Assembly (NCBI GenBank): GCA_003151815.1 | Contig: PLYN01000008.1 | Coordinates: forward strand, 17,231 to 81,230 | Length of the DNA: 64,000 bases | Source: Bacteroidota bacterium | Lineage (GTDB): Bacteria > Bacteroidota > Bacteroidia > 2-12-FULL-35-15 | Reading direction: 5' to 3' | In this document: piece after piece, positions 44,860 to 53,534 of the stretch | How the letters are laid out: every line of letters starts with the position of its first letter | Position numbering within the stretch: position 1 is the first letter of the stretch | Notes under the pieces: generated by a model | Database searches by the model: none | Told to the model about the DNA's origin: nothing | What the model saw: the letters and a program-made list of their open reading frames with translations, nothing else | Program-made: the position numbers and the translations under genes

Positions 44860-45603
44860 TTATTCTTTTCCTCGCGGTTTAAAATAATAAGTCAACATGA
44901 AACCACAATAGTTACCATTGTTGGCAAATGAATGTGTGTATAATTTATTGTCAACTGTGTAACTAACTGCTGACGTAGCAATGTTTGAAAAACCAAAATT
45001 AGCTATTAATCCAAATTGAAGGATGCTTCCTTTCTTCAAGGTCTTTTCGACACCCCCCATAACTTGTCCTGTAATAACAGTAAACTTATTTGCAGTAATT
45101 GTTTGATCCAGATACAATGAATTGCTTGCTGCATCGCCACCTGACGGCAATGCATGTGAAGTTTGATTTACATTATTAAAATTACTCATGGTGGCAAAGC
45201 CTGCTCCAACAAACAAACGATTATTTTTACAATTTGGATTAAATGCATAAATGGCTGTTAGAGGGATTTGCAGCACTGAAATACCTAAATTATTTTTTGT
45301 AAATTGATCATCCTTTTTCAATAAAGAATAATCTTTTGCTAAAGCATATTCAAAACCAATTGAGCTTATACCCATGCCGGATTGCACACTCCAGTGCTTA
45401 TTAAAAAAATAACGTGCTGTAAAACCAAGAGTAGCTTTTCCATAATCGTTGTGATTAAAAAGCGCATTGGCATCACTTGATCCACCTACATAAGTGGAAT
45501 GATTGCCGGCAATGCCAAAGGTAGCACCGTAGCTGATACCTTTTTGTGCAGAAGCAAAAACAATTGTGCCAACACATATTAAAGTAGATATTAATTTTTT
45601 CAT
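44860..45603 (-). CDS. Outer-membrane beta-barrel protein, PorT-like
   Basis: 247 aa. Signal peptide ending in VFASAQ (residue 19). The rest alternates in a barrel pattern: GISYGATFGIAGNHSTYVGG, GFTARYFFNKHWSVQSGMG, then FGLIANFGFSNIA and the C-terminal strand CGFMLTYYFKPRG. It resembles PorT/OMP_b-brl proteins of Bacteroidota. The ligand and function are unknown. It precedes the glycosyltransferase genes on the same strand but is separated from them by their own promoter box. Confidence 0.82.
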   Translation of the reverse strand: MKKLISTLICVGTIVFASAQKGISYGATFGIAGNHSTYVGGSSDANALFNHNDYGKATLGFTARYFFNKHWSVQSGMGISSIGFEYALAKDYSLLKKDDQFTKNNLGISVLQIPLTAIYAFNPNCKNNRLFVGAGFATMSNFNNVNQTSHALPSGGDAASNSLYLDQTITANKFTVITGQVMGGVEKTLKKGSILQFGLIANFGFSNIATSAVSYTVDNKLYTHSFANNGNYCGFMLTYYFKPRGKE

Positions 45604-45726
45604 GATCTGATTTTATATTGCAATTCTTTAGCTAAAATATAACAGAAATCGAAGAAAACAAATAAAATCTTACAAATTTTGGAAGAAGCAAAGTCTTATC
45701 GAGCATAGTCTAAAGGTGGCAATTAC

Positions 45727-46980
45727 TTATGAGTTATGCAACTCCATCACCGTGATCTCCGGTGAAATCCCTATTCTGCCGGGATAACCTATAAAGCCCA
45801 ATCCACGGTTTACATACAAATGTTGATCTCCATGTTGATACAGACCTGCCCATTGTTTATAAACATATTGTGAAGGGCTCCATTTAAAGCCCGGGATCTC
45901 AATGCCAAATTGAAATCCGTGCGTATGACCACTGAAGGTAACATCAATATCTTTATATTCTTCTTTCACTTGAAAGTTCCAGTGGGAAGGGTCGTGTGAG
46001 AGAAGTAATTTAACAGGATATTTTTCAGTTCCTGAATGTGCTTTTTTCAAGTCGCCATATTTTGGAAAATTCAAATTTGCTCCCCAATTTTCAATACCAA
46101 TAATAGCTATTTCGGAGTCGCCTCGTTTAAACGGAACGTGCTCATTCATTAACAAGCGCCATCCTAATGTTTCATGTACTTTTTTAAGGTCTTCCAAATT
46201 TTTCTTCTTCGCTTCTCTGCTGTCCCATTGAACATAATCACCATAGTCGTGGTTACCAAGAGTGCTAAACACACCCATTGGTGCTTTAATTTTACCTAAA
46301 ACCTCCATCAGCATTTCCGTTTCCGTAGCTCTGTCGTTCACCAGATCTCCTGTAAAAAATATCACATCCGCTTTTTGCTGATTAATTATCTTTACAGCTT
46401 CTTCCAAATGTGTTGTTGAAACAAAACTACCGGAATGTATATCTGAAATTTGTACAATTTTTAAACCATTGAAAGCGGATGGCAAATTGGGTAAAACAAT
46501 TTTGGTGGTATGTATTTTATAATTAAAAGCACCTCTCACCATACCATATACAAAACCTGCAAAAGGAATTACTGTCATTCCAATTGCAATTTTATTTAAA
46601 AATTTCAGACGTGAAATGCTATGAATATTTGAACCTGTAGTTTCTGTTGGTGTTACAAAATAGCTGCCTATCCAACGAAACAACCTGATAATATCATCGG
46701 TAGCAATAAACAAGGAGCCAATTATTTTTGAGATGATCGCCATCAATACCAAACCCAATAAATATACGCGGATATATCTTGGCCAATCAACAATCGGAAA
46801 AACAAAAGGAGTTAGAAAAAGCAAAAAAGTAAAAACAGTAAAACCCCAGTAAATGTATGATACAAGTTCTTTTCTATAAGTCGAAGAATCTTTTAAAACA
46901 GTAACGATCGCCTGATAAAAATACCAATCAATTAGCAATAAGATAAGGCCAACTATTAAAACACGTGAGTTCAATGCCAT
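45727..46980 (-). CDS. Membrane-bound metallophosphoesterase
   Basis: 417 aa. Four N-terminal helices (about residues 5-25, 40-62, 70-95, 130-150). Then a calcineurin-like domain with the metal motifs QISDIHSGSF, FFTGDLVNDRA, TLGNHDYGDY, LLSHDPSHW and FSGHTHGFQFG. This matches the YaeI/YkuE-type group acting on phospholipids or related phosphoesters at the membrane. The active site should face the periplasm. The substrate is inferred only. Confidence 0.92.
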   Translation of the reverse strand: MALNSRVLIVGLILLLIDWYFYQAIVTVLKDSSTYRKELVSYIYWGFTVFTFLLFLTPFVFPIVDWPRYIRVYLLGLVLMAIISKIIGSLFIATDDIIRLFRWIGSYFVTPTETTGSNIHSISRLKFLNKIAIGMTVIPFAGFVYGMVRGAFNYKIHTTKIVLPNLPSAFNGLKIVQISDIHSGSFVSTTHLEEAVKIINQQKADVIFFTGDLVNDRATETEMLMEVLGKIKAPMGVFSTLGNHDYGDYVQWDSREAKKKNLEDLKKVHETLGWRLLMNEHVPFKRGDSEIAIIGIENWGANLNFPKYGDLKKAHSGTEKYPVKLLLSHDPSHWNFQVKEEYKDIDVTFSGHTHGFQFGIEIPGFKWSPSQYVYKQWAGLYQHGDQHLYVNRGLGFIGYPGRIGISPEITVMELHNS

Positions 46981-47070
46981 TTAGGATGATTTTAAATTGA
47001 TTACGAAGTTACGTAAACTTTATCCGGTTAAGAAGTTTCTTCGTCACTTAATTTGTTTGGCTCATATAAA

Positions 47071-47126
47071 TTCTCGACTCCGCTCGAACTGACATTGTGC
47101 GCTGTCAGTTCGAGCGGAGTCGAGAA
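47071..47126. repeat. Perfect 24-bp-arm hairpin (TTCTCGACTCCGCTCGAACT type)
   Basis: Arms 47071-47094 and 47103-47126 are exact reverse complements with an 8-nt loop. A near copy with two mismatches is at 51472-51530, and more distant relatives are at 38313-38402 and 50191-50248. It lies between divergent genes. Confidence 0.9.
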
Positions 47127-47178
47127 CGTGCGAAAGGTTATAGGAGTATTTTAAAATAAATTTTATACAGGTTCTTGC

Positions 47179-47186
47179 TATCTTTG
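47179..47186 (+). promoter_or_regulatory. Promoter -7 box 5 nt before the small lipoprotein ATG
   Basis: TATCTTTG; the ATG is at 47192. Predicts a leaderless mRNA. Confidence 0.55.
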
Positions 47187-47191
47187 TCAAG

Positions 47192-47428
47192 ATGAAAAAA
47201 TTACGAACAACCATTTTCTATACGCTTACTTGTATTTTCATTTTAAGTATAATGAGTGCCTGTCATAGTAAAGGTCCATATAATCCTTATCTGGATCTGA
47301 AAGTAAAACCACATCAGGAGGAAGGAAAGAAAACGAAGAAAGCTTCCAGAAAAGCTGCTAAAGCTTATAGAAAACAATTACGCAGTAACAGAAAAGCGGT
47401 GTTTGGGAAAAAGGTTGCACCGAAGTAG
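47192..47428 (+). CDS. Small basic lipoprotein
   Basis: 78 aa. Signal peptide with lipobox IMSAC (C24), then HSKGPYNPYLDLKVKPHQE and a strongly basic tail (KKTKKASRKAAKAYRKQLRS). Small lipoproteins with such Lys/Arg-rich tails occur in Bacteroidota, possibly binding anionic glycan or nucleic acid at the surface; no function is known. The TAnnTTTG box is 5 nt before ATG. Confidence 0.8.
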   Translation: MKKLRTTIFYTLTCIFILSIMSACHSKGPYNPYLDLKVKPHQEEGKKTKKASRKAAKAYRKQLRSNRKAVFGKKVAPK

Positions 47429-47460
47429 AAGGAAGAAGATAGAAGACAGAAGAAAAAAAA

Positions 47461-48531
47461 CTACAAACTGATTAAAAATTTCATTGTATCTATTCCATCA
47501 GCATAATCAGTCAATTTAGGACATTGTGCTTCTCCAAAAGGAATCGCATTTTTAAATACAGCACTATTCGAGACAATACATTGTATTTGTTCTTTATCCG
47601 TTTCAAGCCTGTTAGCTAACTCTTCAGTGTTATCATAATATTCAAAAAACAAAACACCGATCGGTGAGGAGTAATTTTCATCTTCTTTCAACAATAAAAA
47701 GTTATTGTCCAACAAAGAAGGATGATTGCTCATTAAGTAAACAGTCCTATTATAATCGTAATTATTACCGTATTTATTATTATTCACAATATTTTGATAA
47801 TCAAAAATGGATTGATAAAAGGTATCAAATTTATAACCTTTGGGAACAAATAATTTGGAAACATTTCTGCATCCCAAGCCAAAATATTGAAAAATATCTT
47901 TTCCTAAAAGCCGCAGATCATTGACGCTTTCTTCACCAGTAATAATGGCCACAGAGTTGCGATTTTTACGAATTATGTTCGGGTATTTTCCAAAATAATA
48001 TTCAAAATAACGGGCTGTATTATTGCTACCAGTTGCAATTACAGCTTCGATATTTTTTAGTTGTCCGCTTGTAAATTCAATGTATTCATTAAAGTCTGGT
48101 TCAATTGCAATTAATATTTTCGCAATAAAAGGCAAAAGCAAATTATCTTCAGAAGACAATTTCCCTATAAATATATTGCCTGATATTAACACGCACAACA
48201 TATCATGAAAGCCCACCAATGGAATGTTACCGGCCATAATAACGGCTACTCTTTTTGGTTTTATATTTTCCGAAAAATTCTTGTTATAAATAGAAACCCA
48301 CTCTTTCAATAGTTTATGATCCAAACTCAACGAAATTTCAGTAAGCGCTTTTCTAACATTCTCTTCAGTAAACCAGCCGTTATGAAAATGTACAGATCTG
48401 ATCAAGTCACTAAGATCATCATAAAATCTTTCATTCAATTGATTGTTACTTTGTTTCTCCCCTTTCTCAGAAAACTGTTTTAGAAATTCACCCAATGCAA
48501 CAATGGCTTCTATTCGTTTGATTGTTGTCAT
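47461..48531 (-). CDS. Acyl-CoA reductase, LuxC-like
   Basis: 356 aa. Aldehyde-dehydrogenase-fold reductase of the LuxC family: VIMAGNIPLVGFHDMLCVL, then VIATGSNNTARYFEYYFG and the catalytic Cys in YFGLGCRNVSKLFVP. It would reduce an acyl-CoA to the aldehyde with NADPH. In Bacteroidota this gene is often divergent from a dicluster ferredoxin gene, as here. No luciferase or aldehyde-using enzyme is nearby, so the end product is unclear. Confidence 0.9.
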   Translation of the reverse strand: MTTIKRIEAIVALGEFLKQFSEKGEKQSNNQLNERFYDDLSDLIRSVHFHNGWFTEENVRKALTEISLSLDHKLLKEWVSIYNKNFSENIKPKRVAVIMAGNIPLVGFHDMLCVLISGNIFIGKLSSEDNLLLPFIAKILIAIEPDFNEYIEFTSGQLKNIEAVIATGSNNTARYFEYYFGKYPNIIRKNRNSVAIITGEESVNDLRLLGKDIFQYFGLGCRNVSKLFVPKGYKFDTFYQSIFDYQNIVNNNKYGNNYDYNRTVYLMSNHPSLLDNNFLLLKEDENYSSPIGVLFFEYYDNTEELANRLETDKEQIQCIVSNSAVFKNAIPFGEAQCPKLTDYADGIDTMKFLISL

Positions 48532-48568
48532 TTTTTTTTAATTCTAAGCTTAATCAATTGCTTTGTAT

Positions 48569-48576
48569 TATATTTG
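48569..48576 (+). promoter_or_regulatory. Promoter -7 box of the ferredoxin gene
   Basis: TATATTTG, 41 nt before the ATG at 48618. Confidence 0.55.
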
Positions 48577-48617
48577 CAATCGATTTTTCACAAAACTACT
48601 AAAAACTAAAGACTCTA

Positions 48618-48968
48618 ATGGCGATTAAAATTACTGAGGAGTGCATTAATTGTGGAGCTTGCGAACCGGAATGCCCTAATAATGCAATATACGAAGGTGG
48701 TAATGAATGGCGTTTTTCTGATGGGACATCTGTAAAAGGAATGTTTACTTCAAAAAGCGGATTGACAGTTGATGCTGATGCACCGGAAACACCGGTGTCG
48801 ATGGATCTATATTATATAGTATCCGATAAGTGTACTGAGTGTGTGGGTTTTCATGATGAGCCGCAATGTGCAGCTGTTTGTCCGGTAGATTGCTGTGTAG
48901 ATGATGAGAACTGGCGAGAAAGCAAAGAAGAATTGTTGGCAAAAAAAGCATTATTACATATTGAATAA
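48618..48968 (+). CDS. 4Fe-4S dicluster ferredoxin
   Basis: 116 aa. Cluster motifs [12 protein letters not shown] near the N-terminus and [22 protein letters not shown] near residue 75, with extra residues between the first two ligand groups of the second motif, as in the Azotobacter/Chromatium-type ferredoxins. A soluble electron carrier at low potential. It is divergent from the acyl-CoA reductase and has a strong terminator downstream. Confidence 0.95.
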   Translation: MAIKITEECINCGACEPECPNNAIYEGGNEWRFSDGTSVKGMFTSKSGLTVDADAPETPVSMDLYYIVSDKCTECVGFHDEPQCAAVCPVDCCVDDENWRESKEELLAKKALLHIE

Positions 48969-48971
48969 AAG

Positions 48972-49050
48972 TTTATTTCTCGCTGATCTCGCAGATAAAC
49001 TTAGATATTTTTTTAATTTTTCTGTGAAAATTTGTGAAATCAGCAAGAAA
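48972..49050. repeat. TTTCTCGCTGAT inverted repeat
   Basis: TTTCTCGCTGAT (about 48977) faces ATCAGCAAGAAA (about 49039), with AT-rich sequence and a TCGCAGATAAACT motif between. It lies between the ferredoxin stop and its terminator. Confidence 0.55.
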
Positions 49051-49076
49051 AAATATATTTAATATTTGTTATTACC

Positions 49077-49111
49077 AATGCCATTCACTCAATTACTGAA
49101 TGGCATTTTTT
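49077..49111 (+). terminator. Rho-independent terminator after the ferredoxin gene
   Basis: An 11-bp perfect stem (AATGCCATTCA at 49077-49087 with TGAATGGCATT at 49097-49107) followed by TTTT. Confidence 0.88.
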
Positions 49112-49158
49112 ATTGACTCTCCACTAATAAAACTCTTTCTTTTTCGTTTCTAAATACC

Positions 49159-49166
49159 TATTTTTG
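49159..49166 (+). promoter_or_regulatory. Promoter -7 box 5 nt before ATG 49172
   Basis: TATTTTTG ends at 49166. A leaderless mRNA is predicted, although the box lies in a T-rich stretch and could arise by chance. Confidence 0.45.
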
Positions 49167-49171
49167 AACAG

Positions 49172-50137
49172 ATGAAAAAATGTGTTTACCTCTTTTTTGT
49201 TTTATTTTCATTAACTGTTTCTGCGCAAGAAAAAAATGCAGCAACTCAACAATTGGATTTATATAATGATACTTTAAAAACATTAGTAAAAAAACTATAT
49301 AGCTCAAAAACTGATCCTGAAAAGCAAAAATGGAATCAGCAATTACTCGCTATCTTTGAGCAATCCTTAAACAAGGACAACTCTTTCGAATACGCATACG
49401 ATTCAATTAATGACATTGCGCGAATCATGTCGCCCGACAAAACATTCCGGATCATCAACTGGAACGTGCCAAAAGATGATGGGACGCAAGAATATTTTGG
49501 GTTTATCCAGAAAAAACAAATTCAAATAATTAAGAAAGGATTGTTTAAAAAAGAAACAATCGAAACGATGCAATTATATCCCTTAATTGATAAGTCAGCA
49601 GAAATTAAAAATGCTGAAAACTATGTAAGCGATAATAAAAAATGGTGGGGGATGCTATATTATAAGATCATAATCAAAAAAACAAAAAGCAATACCTATT
49701 ATACTTTACTTGCCTGGGATGGAAATGATAAAGTCAGTTCGAAAAAAATTATCGATGTATTAACATTCGATAAAAATGGAACCCCTCATTTTGGCGCCAA
49801 CATATTTAACATGGATAGGTTACATCAAAAACGTGTTATTTTTGAACATGCCACCACTTGTACGATGTCGCTCAAATACAGTCAGAAAAAAGATTCCATC
49901 ATCTTCGACCACCTTGCTCCGCCTGAGCCACAATTAGAAGGCCAATATCAATATTACTGCCCTGATCTGGGTTGTGATGGTTTTGGTTTCAAACGTGGAA
50001 AATGGAATTATGCTACTGATATAATTGCCACCAATGAAAAAGATGAAAGGGATAAGAATTATGTAAATCCTCTCAATACCAGCCCTCTCCGAGAAAGCAA
50101 TACATTGATCAAAAACGAAAAAAAGAAAAAAAAGTAA
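49172..50137 (+). CDS. Secreted hypothetical protein
   Basis: 321 aa. Signal peptide MKKCVYLFFVLFSLTVSAQ. The mature part has no named domain I recognise. It contains SPDKTFRIINWNVPKDDGTQ and YYKIIIKKTKSNTYYTLLAWDGNDK, a pattern shared by a group of Bacteroidota proteins that compare measured values to a state. The tail NEKKKKK is basic. It is monocistronic, followed by a hairpin repeat at 50191-50248. Confidence 0.7.
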   Translation: MKKCVYLFFVLFSLTVSAQEKNAATQQLDLYNDTLKTLVKKLYSSKTDPEKQKWNQQLLAIFEQSLNKDNSFEYAYDSINDIARIMSPDKTFRIINWNVPKDDGTQEYFGFIQKKQIQIIKKGLFKKETIETMQLYPLIDKSAEIKNAENYVSDNKKWWGMLYYKIIIKKTKSNTYYTLLAWDGNDKVSSKKIIDVLTFDKNGTPHFGANIFNMDRLHQKRVIFEHATTCTMSLKYSQKKDSIIFDHLAPPEPQLEGQYQYYCPDLGCDGFGFKRGKWNYATDIIATNEKDERDKNYVNPLNTSPLRESNTLIKNEKKKKK

Positions 50138-50190
50138 TGTTTTAACTAACTGTTAAATTTTCAATCAATATTTTATTTTACAAACGCAAA

Positions 50191-50248
50191 GTCTTCGACA
50201 AGCTCAGACTGACCACGCACAGGGTCATATTGAGGTTGTCGAAATACT
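50191..50248. repeat. TTCGACAAGCTCAGACTGACC hairpin repeat (shortened name)
   Basis: GTCTTCGACAAGCTCAGACT... pairs imperfectly with ...TGAGGTTGTCGAAATAC around an 8-nt loop. It is a variant of the long-hairpin family of the window, in the 254-bp gap between 50137 and serC. Confidence 0.65.
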
Positions 50249-50391
50249 TGCAGCGGCCGAAGAATAATCATAAAAAATGTTCCATTTTATTGCATTTCCT
50301 TCCAATTAATTTCTAATTTCGCATCGAAATACCGAAAACGGTTTTTGCAATTTTAAAATAGATTAATCTTTAAATATAAATTAGAATAAAA

Positions 50392-51465
50392 ATGACAAAA
50401 GTCCACAATTTTAGCGCAGGCCCGGCAATACTACCTGCTGAGGTATTACAACAAGCTTCTGAAGCTTGCATCAATTTTGACAATCTGAATCTTTCTATCC
50501 TGGAGATATCACATAGAAGCAAAAATTGTATCGCAATGGTGGATGAAGCAAAAGACCTTGTAAAAGAATTGTTGGGATTTAAAGACGGTTATCAAATATT
50601 ATTTTTAGGTGGTGGTGCAAGTATGCAGTTTGCAATGGCTCCATACAATTTATTGCGTACCGAAGGCACTGCAGGTTACGTAAATACAGGCGCCTGGGCA
50701 ACAAAAGCACTTAAGGAAGCGAATAAGATCGGCAAAACCTTAGTTGTTGCTTCTTCAGAAGATAAAAACTTTAACTACATCCCTAAAGGGTACGAAATAC
50801 CAACCGATCTGGATTATTTACATATCACTTCCAACAATACTATTTTTGGAACACAAATGAAACACTTCCCAAAAACATCGATACCATTGGTAAGCGACAT
50901 GAGCAGTGATATTTTTAGCCGTAAGATCGACGGTAACGATTTTTCTATTATTTATGCAGGTGCTCAAAAAAATATGGGACCTGCAGGTGCTACAATGGTT
51001 GCTATACGTGAAGCAGACCTGGGAAAAACCAGCAGAAAAATGCTTTCCATGCTGGATTATCAGGTACACATCAAAGCTGAATCTATGTATAATACGCCTC
51101 CGGTGTTTCCAATTTATGTTTCCATGCTTACGATGAGATGGCTAAAGAAAAATGGTGGTATTGAAGCTATGGAAAAACTTAATCAGCTAAAAGCAGATAC
51201 TCTATATGCAGAAATTGACCGTAACAGCATGTTTAAAGGTACTACAGCTGTTGAGGACAGATCAAATATGAATGTAACATTTGTAATGAACAAACCTGAA
51301 TTAGAAGCCGAATTCGATAAATTATCAAAAGTTGCTAATTTAAGTGGCTTAAAAGGACACCGTGATGTTGGTGGTTACCGTGCATCTATTTATAATGCAC
51401 TTCCTTTAGAAAGTGTAAATGCATTGATCGAAGTAATGCAGGAGTTTGAGAAAAAATCCTCATAA
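50392..51465 (+). CDS. serC: Phosphoserine aminotransferase
   Basis: 357 aa, PLP enzyme of serine (and possibly PLP) synthesis that converts 3-phosphohydroxypyruvate and glutamate to phosphoserine. Starts VHNFSAGPAILPAEVLQQA. The PLP-lysine motif is YAGAQKNMGPAG, and GGGASMQFAM and the C-terminal GHRDVGGYRASIYNA complete the family pattern. Monocistronic, with a clear terminator after it; serA and serB are not adjacent. Confidence 0.97.
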   Translation: MTKVHNFSAGPAILPAEVLQQASEACINFDNLNLSILEISHRSKNCIAMVDEAKDLVKELLGFKDGYQILFLGGGASMQFAMAPYNLLRTEGTAGYVNTGAWATKALKEANKIGKTLVVASSEDKNFNYIPKGYEIPTDLDYLHITSNNTIFGTQMKHFPKTSIPLVSDMSSDIFSRKIDGNDFSIIYAGAQKNMGPAGATMVAIREADLGKTSRKMLSMLDYQVHIKAESMYNTPPVFPIYVSMLTMRWLKKNGGIEAMEKLNQLKADTLYAEIDRNSMFKGTTAVEDRSNMNVTFVMNKPELEAEFDKLSKVANLSGLKGHRDVGGYRASIYNALPLESVNALIEVMQEFEKKSS

Positions 51466-51471
51466 AGAACT

Positions 51472-51530
51472 GTTCTCGACTCCGCTCCAACTAACAATCG
51501 TGTGCTGTCAGTTCGAGCGGAGTCGAGAAC
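51472..51530. repeat. 25-bp-arm hairpin, near copy of 47071-47126
   Basis: Arms 51472-51496 and 51506-51530 pair with two mismatches and enclose a 9-nt loop. It lies 7 bp after the serC stop, before the terminator. The 311-bp gap from 51466 to the next ATG (51777) holds this repeat, the serC terminator and AT-rich sequence with no further recognised feature. Confidence 0.85.
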
Positions 51531-51554
51531 GAGCGATAGAGTTTAACAACATTT

Positions 51555-51594
51555 AAATCGTCTATTCATATTTTGTTGAATAGGCGATTTTTTT
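51555..51594 (+). terminator. Rho-independent terminator after serC
   Basis: A 14-bp stem with one G-T pair (51555-51568 with 51577-51590, 8-nt loop) followed by TTTT. Confidence 0.88.
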
Positions 51595-51776
51595 ATTACA
51601 ACATCTCGATATGTCTGCTTCAACGCAGAATGCTCGATGTGACATGGAGATAAGGTACTCGTTCATTATTAACAAAAATCTACTTATCAACAAAGTTAAT
51701 GTTAAAAAAAGGGTAATAAGTTTTCAAATTTTACACCCTCAAAAACTGTACTTTTATTATAAATTAATTGCGCTTT

Positions 51777-52457
51777 ATGGAAATAACATATTACGGTCAT
51801 TCTTGTTTTGGAGTTGTAGTAAACGGCAAGCATTTACTTTTTGATCCATTTATCACACCGAATGAATTGGCAAAGGATATTGATCTCGCAAAGATCAAAG
51901 CTGATTATATACTTATTTCGCATGGTCATGAAGACCATATCGCTGATGCTGTGAGCATAGCTAAACGTACCGGTGCGAAAGTTATTTGTGCGTTTGAAAT
52001 TCACAGTTGGCTGAACAATCAGGGCGTAACCAATACACACCCAATGAATATCGGAGGTAAATGGAAATTTGATTTCGGAAATGTTAAATGTGTTTCTGCA
52101 TCACATTCCAGTAGTTTACCCGATGGAACTTATGGCGGTAACGCGATGGGCTTTATCATAGAATCAAGCGAAGGCAACTTCTACTTTGCAGGTGATACAG
52201 CCTTAACATATGATATGAAGCTGATTGGCGATTACCGTAAAATTGATTTTGCTTTTTTACCTGTTGGCGATAATTTTACGATGGGTCCCGACAATGCCAT
52301 TATTGCTGCTGAATTTATAAAATGCAGAAAAATAATCGGTATGCATTACGATACTTTCGACCTGATAAAAATCGACAAAACAAGAGCAATCCAAAAATTT
52401 GAACATGCCGGAAACGAATTGATCTTATTTGATGTTGGAGAAACGAAAACAGTTTAA
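51777..52457 (+). CDS. Metal-dependent hydrolase, MBL fold (UPF0173-like)
   Basis: 226 aa from ATG (MEITYYGHSCFGV); a TTG three codons upstream is unlikely. The beta-lactamase metal motif SHGHEDHIAD and later HSSSLPDGTYGG, YFAGDTALTYDM and IGMHYDTFDLI are intact. This is the UlaG-like/UPF0173 subgroup of cytoplasmic hydrolases with unknown physiological substrate. Confidence 0.9.
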   Translation: MEITYYGHSCFGVVVNGKHLLFDPFITPNELAKDIDLAKIKADYILISHGHEDHIADAVSIAKRTGAKVICAFEIHSWLNNQGVTNTHPMNIGGKWKFDFGNVKCVSASHSSSLPDGTYGGNAMGFIIESSEGNFYFAGDTALTYDMKLIGDYRKIDFAFLPVGDNFTMGPDNAIIAAEFIKCRKIIGMHYDTFDLIKIDKTRAIQKFEHAGNELILFDVGETKTV

Positions 52458-52635
52458 AGTTTGAGATTAGTTCAAAGTTTGAAAGTTTAATTTAATGGGT
52501 AACAAATTCCCACTTTACGCTTGCCCCGAAGCTTCAGCATAGGAGCAAAAAGGGTGCAGGAGGATTAAAACAAGAAGTTTATTTTAAAAAAATTAGGGAT
52601 CAGTATTTAGAATTTATATAATAACAAAAAAAGGG

Positions 52636-53451
52636 ATGGGAAAAATAATAGCAATAGCAAATCAAAAAGGCGGAGTTGGAAAAACAACAACAGCTATTAA
52701 CCTGGCAGCAAGCTTGGCTGTATTGGAATTTAAAACGCTTTTGATAGATGCCGATCCTCAGGCAAACTCCACTTCAGGAGTAGGGTTTGATCCACGCAAT
52801 ATAAAAACAGGTATTTACGAATGCATCATTGATGGTGTTGATCCTAAAGATACAATCCTGCAAACTGAAACGCCCAACCTATTTTTGTTGCCCGCTCACA
52901 TTGATCTTGTTGGTGCTGAAATTGAAATGATCAATCTCTCACAACGTGAAAAAATGATGAAAATGGCTTTAGAGAAAGTCAAAAATGATTATGATTTTAT
53001 CATCATTGATTGTTCTCCATCATTGGGTTTAATTACCATCAACGCTCTTACAGCTGCTGATTCTGTTCTTATTCCGGTGCAATGCGAATATTTTGCATTG
53101 GAAGGTTTAGGTAAATTATTAAACACTATTAAAATTGTTCAATCACGCCTTAACCCCGAATTAGCCATTGAAGGTATTTTGCTGACGATGTACGATATGC
53201 GTTTGCGTTTGAGTAATCAGGTAGTTGAAGAAGTTAAAACACATTTTCAACAAATGGTATTCGATACCATCATTCAACGAAACACTAAATTGGGTGAAGC
53301 GCCAAGCTTCGGGCAAAGTATTATTATGCACGATGCAAGCGGAAAAGCATCCATTAATTATTTAAACTTAGCGCGCGAAGTACTTCAAAAAAATGGACTC
53401 ACCCGTTTGAACGATGCAGAAAAAATCATTAAAGTAGAAGAAGAAAATTAA
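52636..53451 (+). CDS. parA: Chromosome-partitioning ATPase ParA (Soj)
   Basis: 271 aa. Deviant Walker A KGGVGKTTTAINLAAS near the N-terminus, switch motif LLIDADPQANST and IDCSPSLGLITINAL. It uses ATP to move ParB-parS complexes, segregating origins. The chromosomal type is indicated by the parB gene next door and by the following DUF5683-dapB-lepB genes, a gene order I recall in many Bacteroidota. No parS-like GTTTCAC-GTGAAAC palindrome was noticed nearby. Confidence 0.96.
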   Translation: MGKIIAIANQKGGVGKTTTAINLAASLAVLEFKTLLIDADPQANSTSGVGFDPRNIKTGIYECIIDGVDPKDTILQTETPNLFLLPAHIDLVGAEIEMINLSQREKMMKMALEKVKNDYDFIIIDCSPSLGLITINALTAADSVLIPVQCEYFALEGLGKLLNTIKIVQSRLNPELAIEGILLTMYDMRLRLSNQVVEEVKTHFQQMVFDTIIQRNTKLGEAPSFGQSIIMHDASGKASINYLNLAREVLQKNGLTRLNDAEKIIKVEEEN

Positions 53452-53453
53452 AC

Positions 53454-53528
53454 CAATTTGAAAATTCGTCAATTTGAAAATGTGCTAATTTAATTTTCAA
53501 ATTATTCAATTTTCAAATTTTCAAATTA
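53454..53528. repeat. Alternating AATTTGAAAATT repeat between parA and parB
   Basis: A 75-bp tract of forward (AATTTGAAAATTCGTCAATT) and reverse (TTTTCAAATTATTCAATTTT) units. It resembles tracts upstream of carB (7836-7876) and downstream of rpmH (7977-8014). Confidence 0.6.
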
Positions 53529-53534
53529 AAGAAA

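Noticed and set aside
52458..53534. parS site near parAB
   Set aside because: No GTTTCAC-GTGAAAC type palindrome was seen by eye in this stretch; a full scan was not possible.
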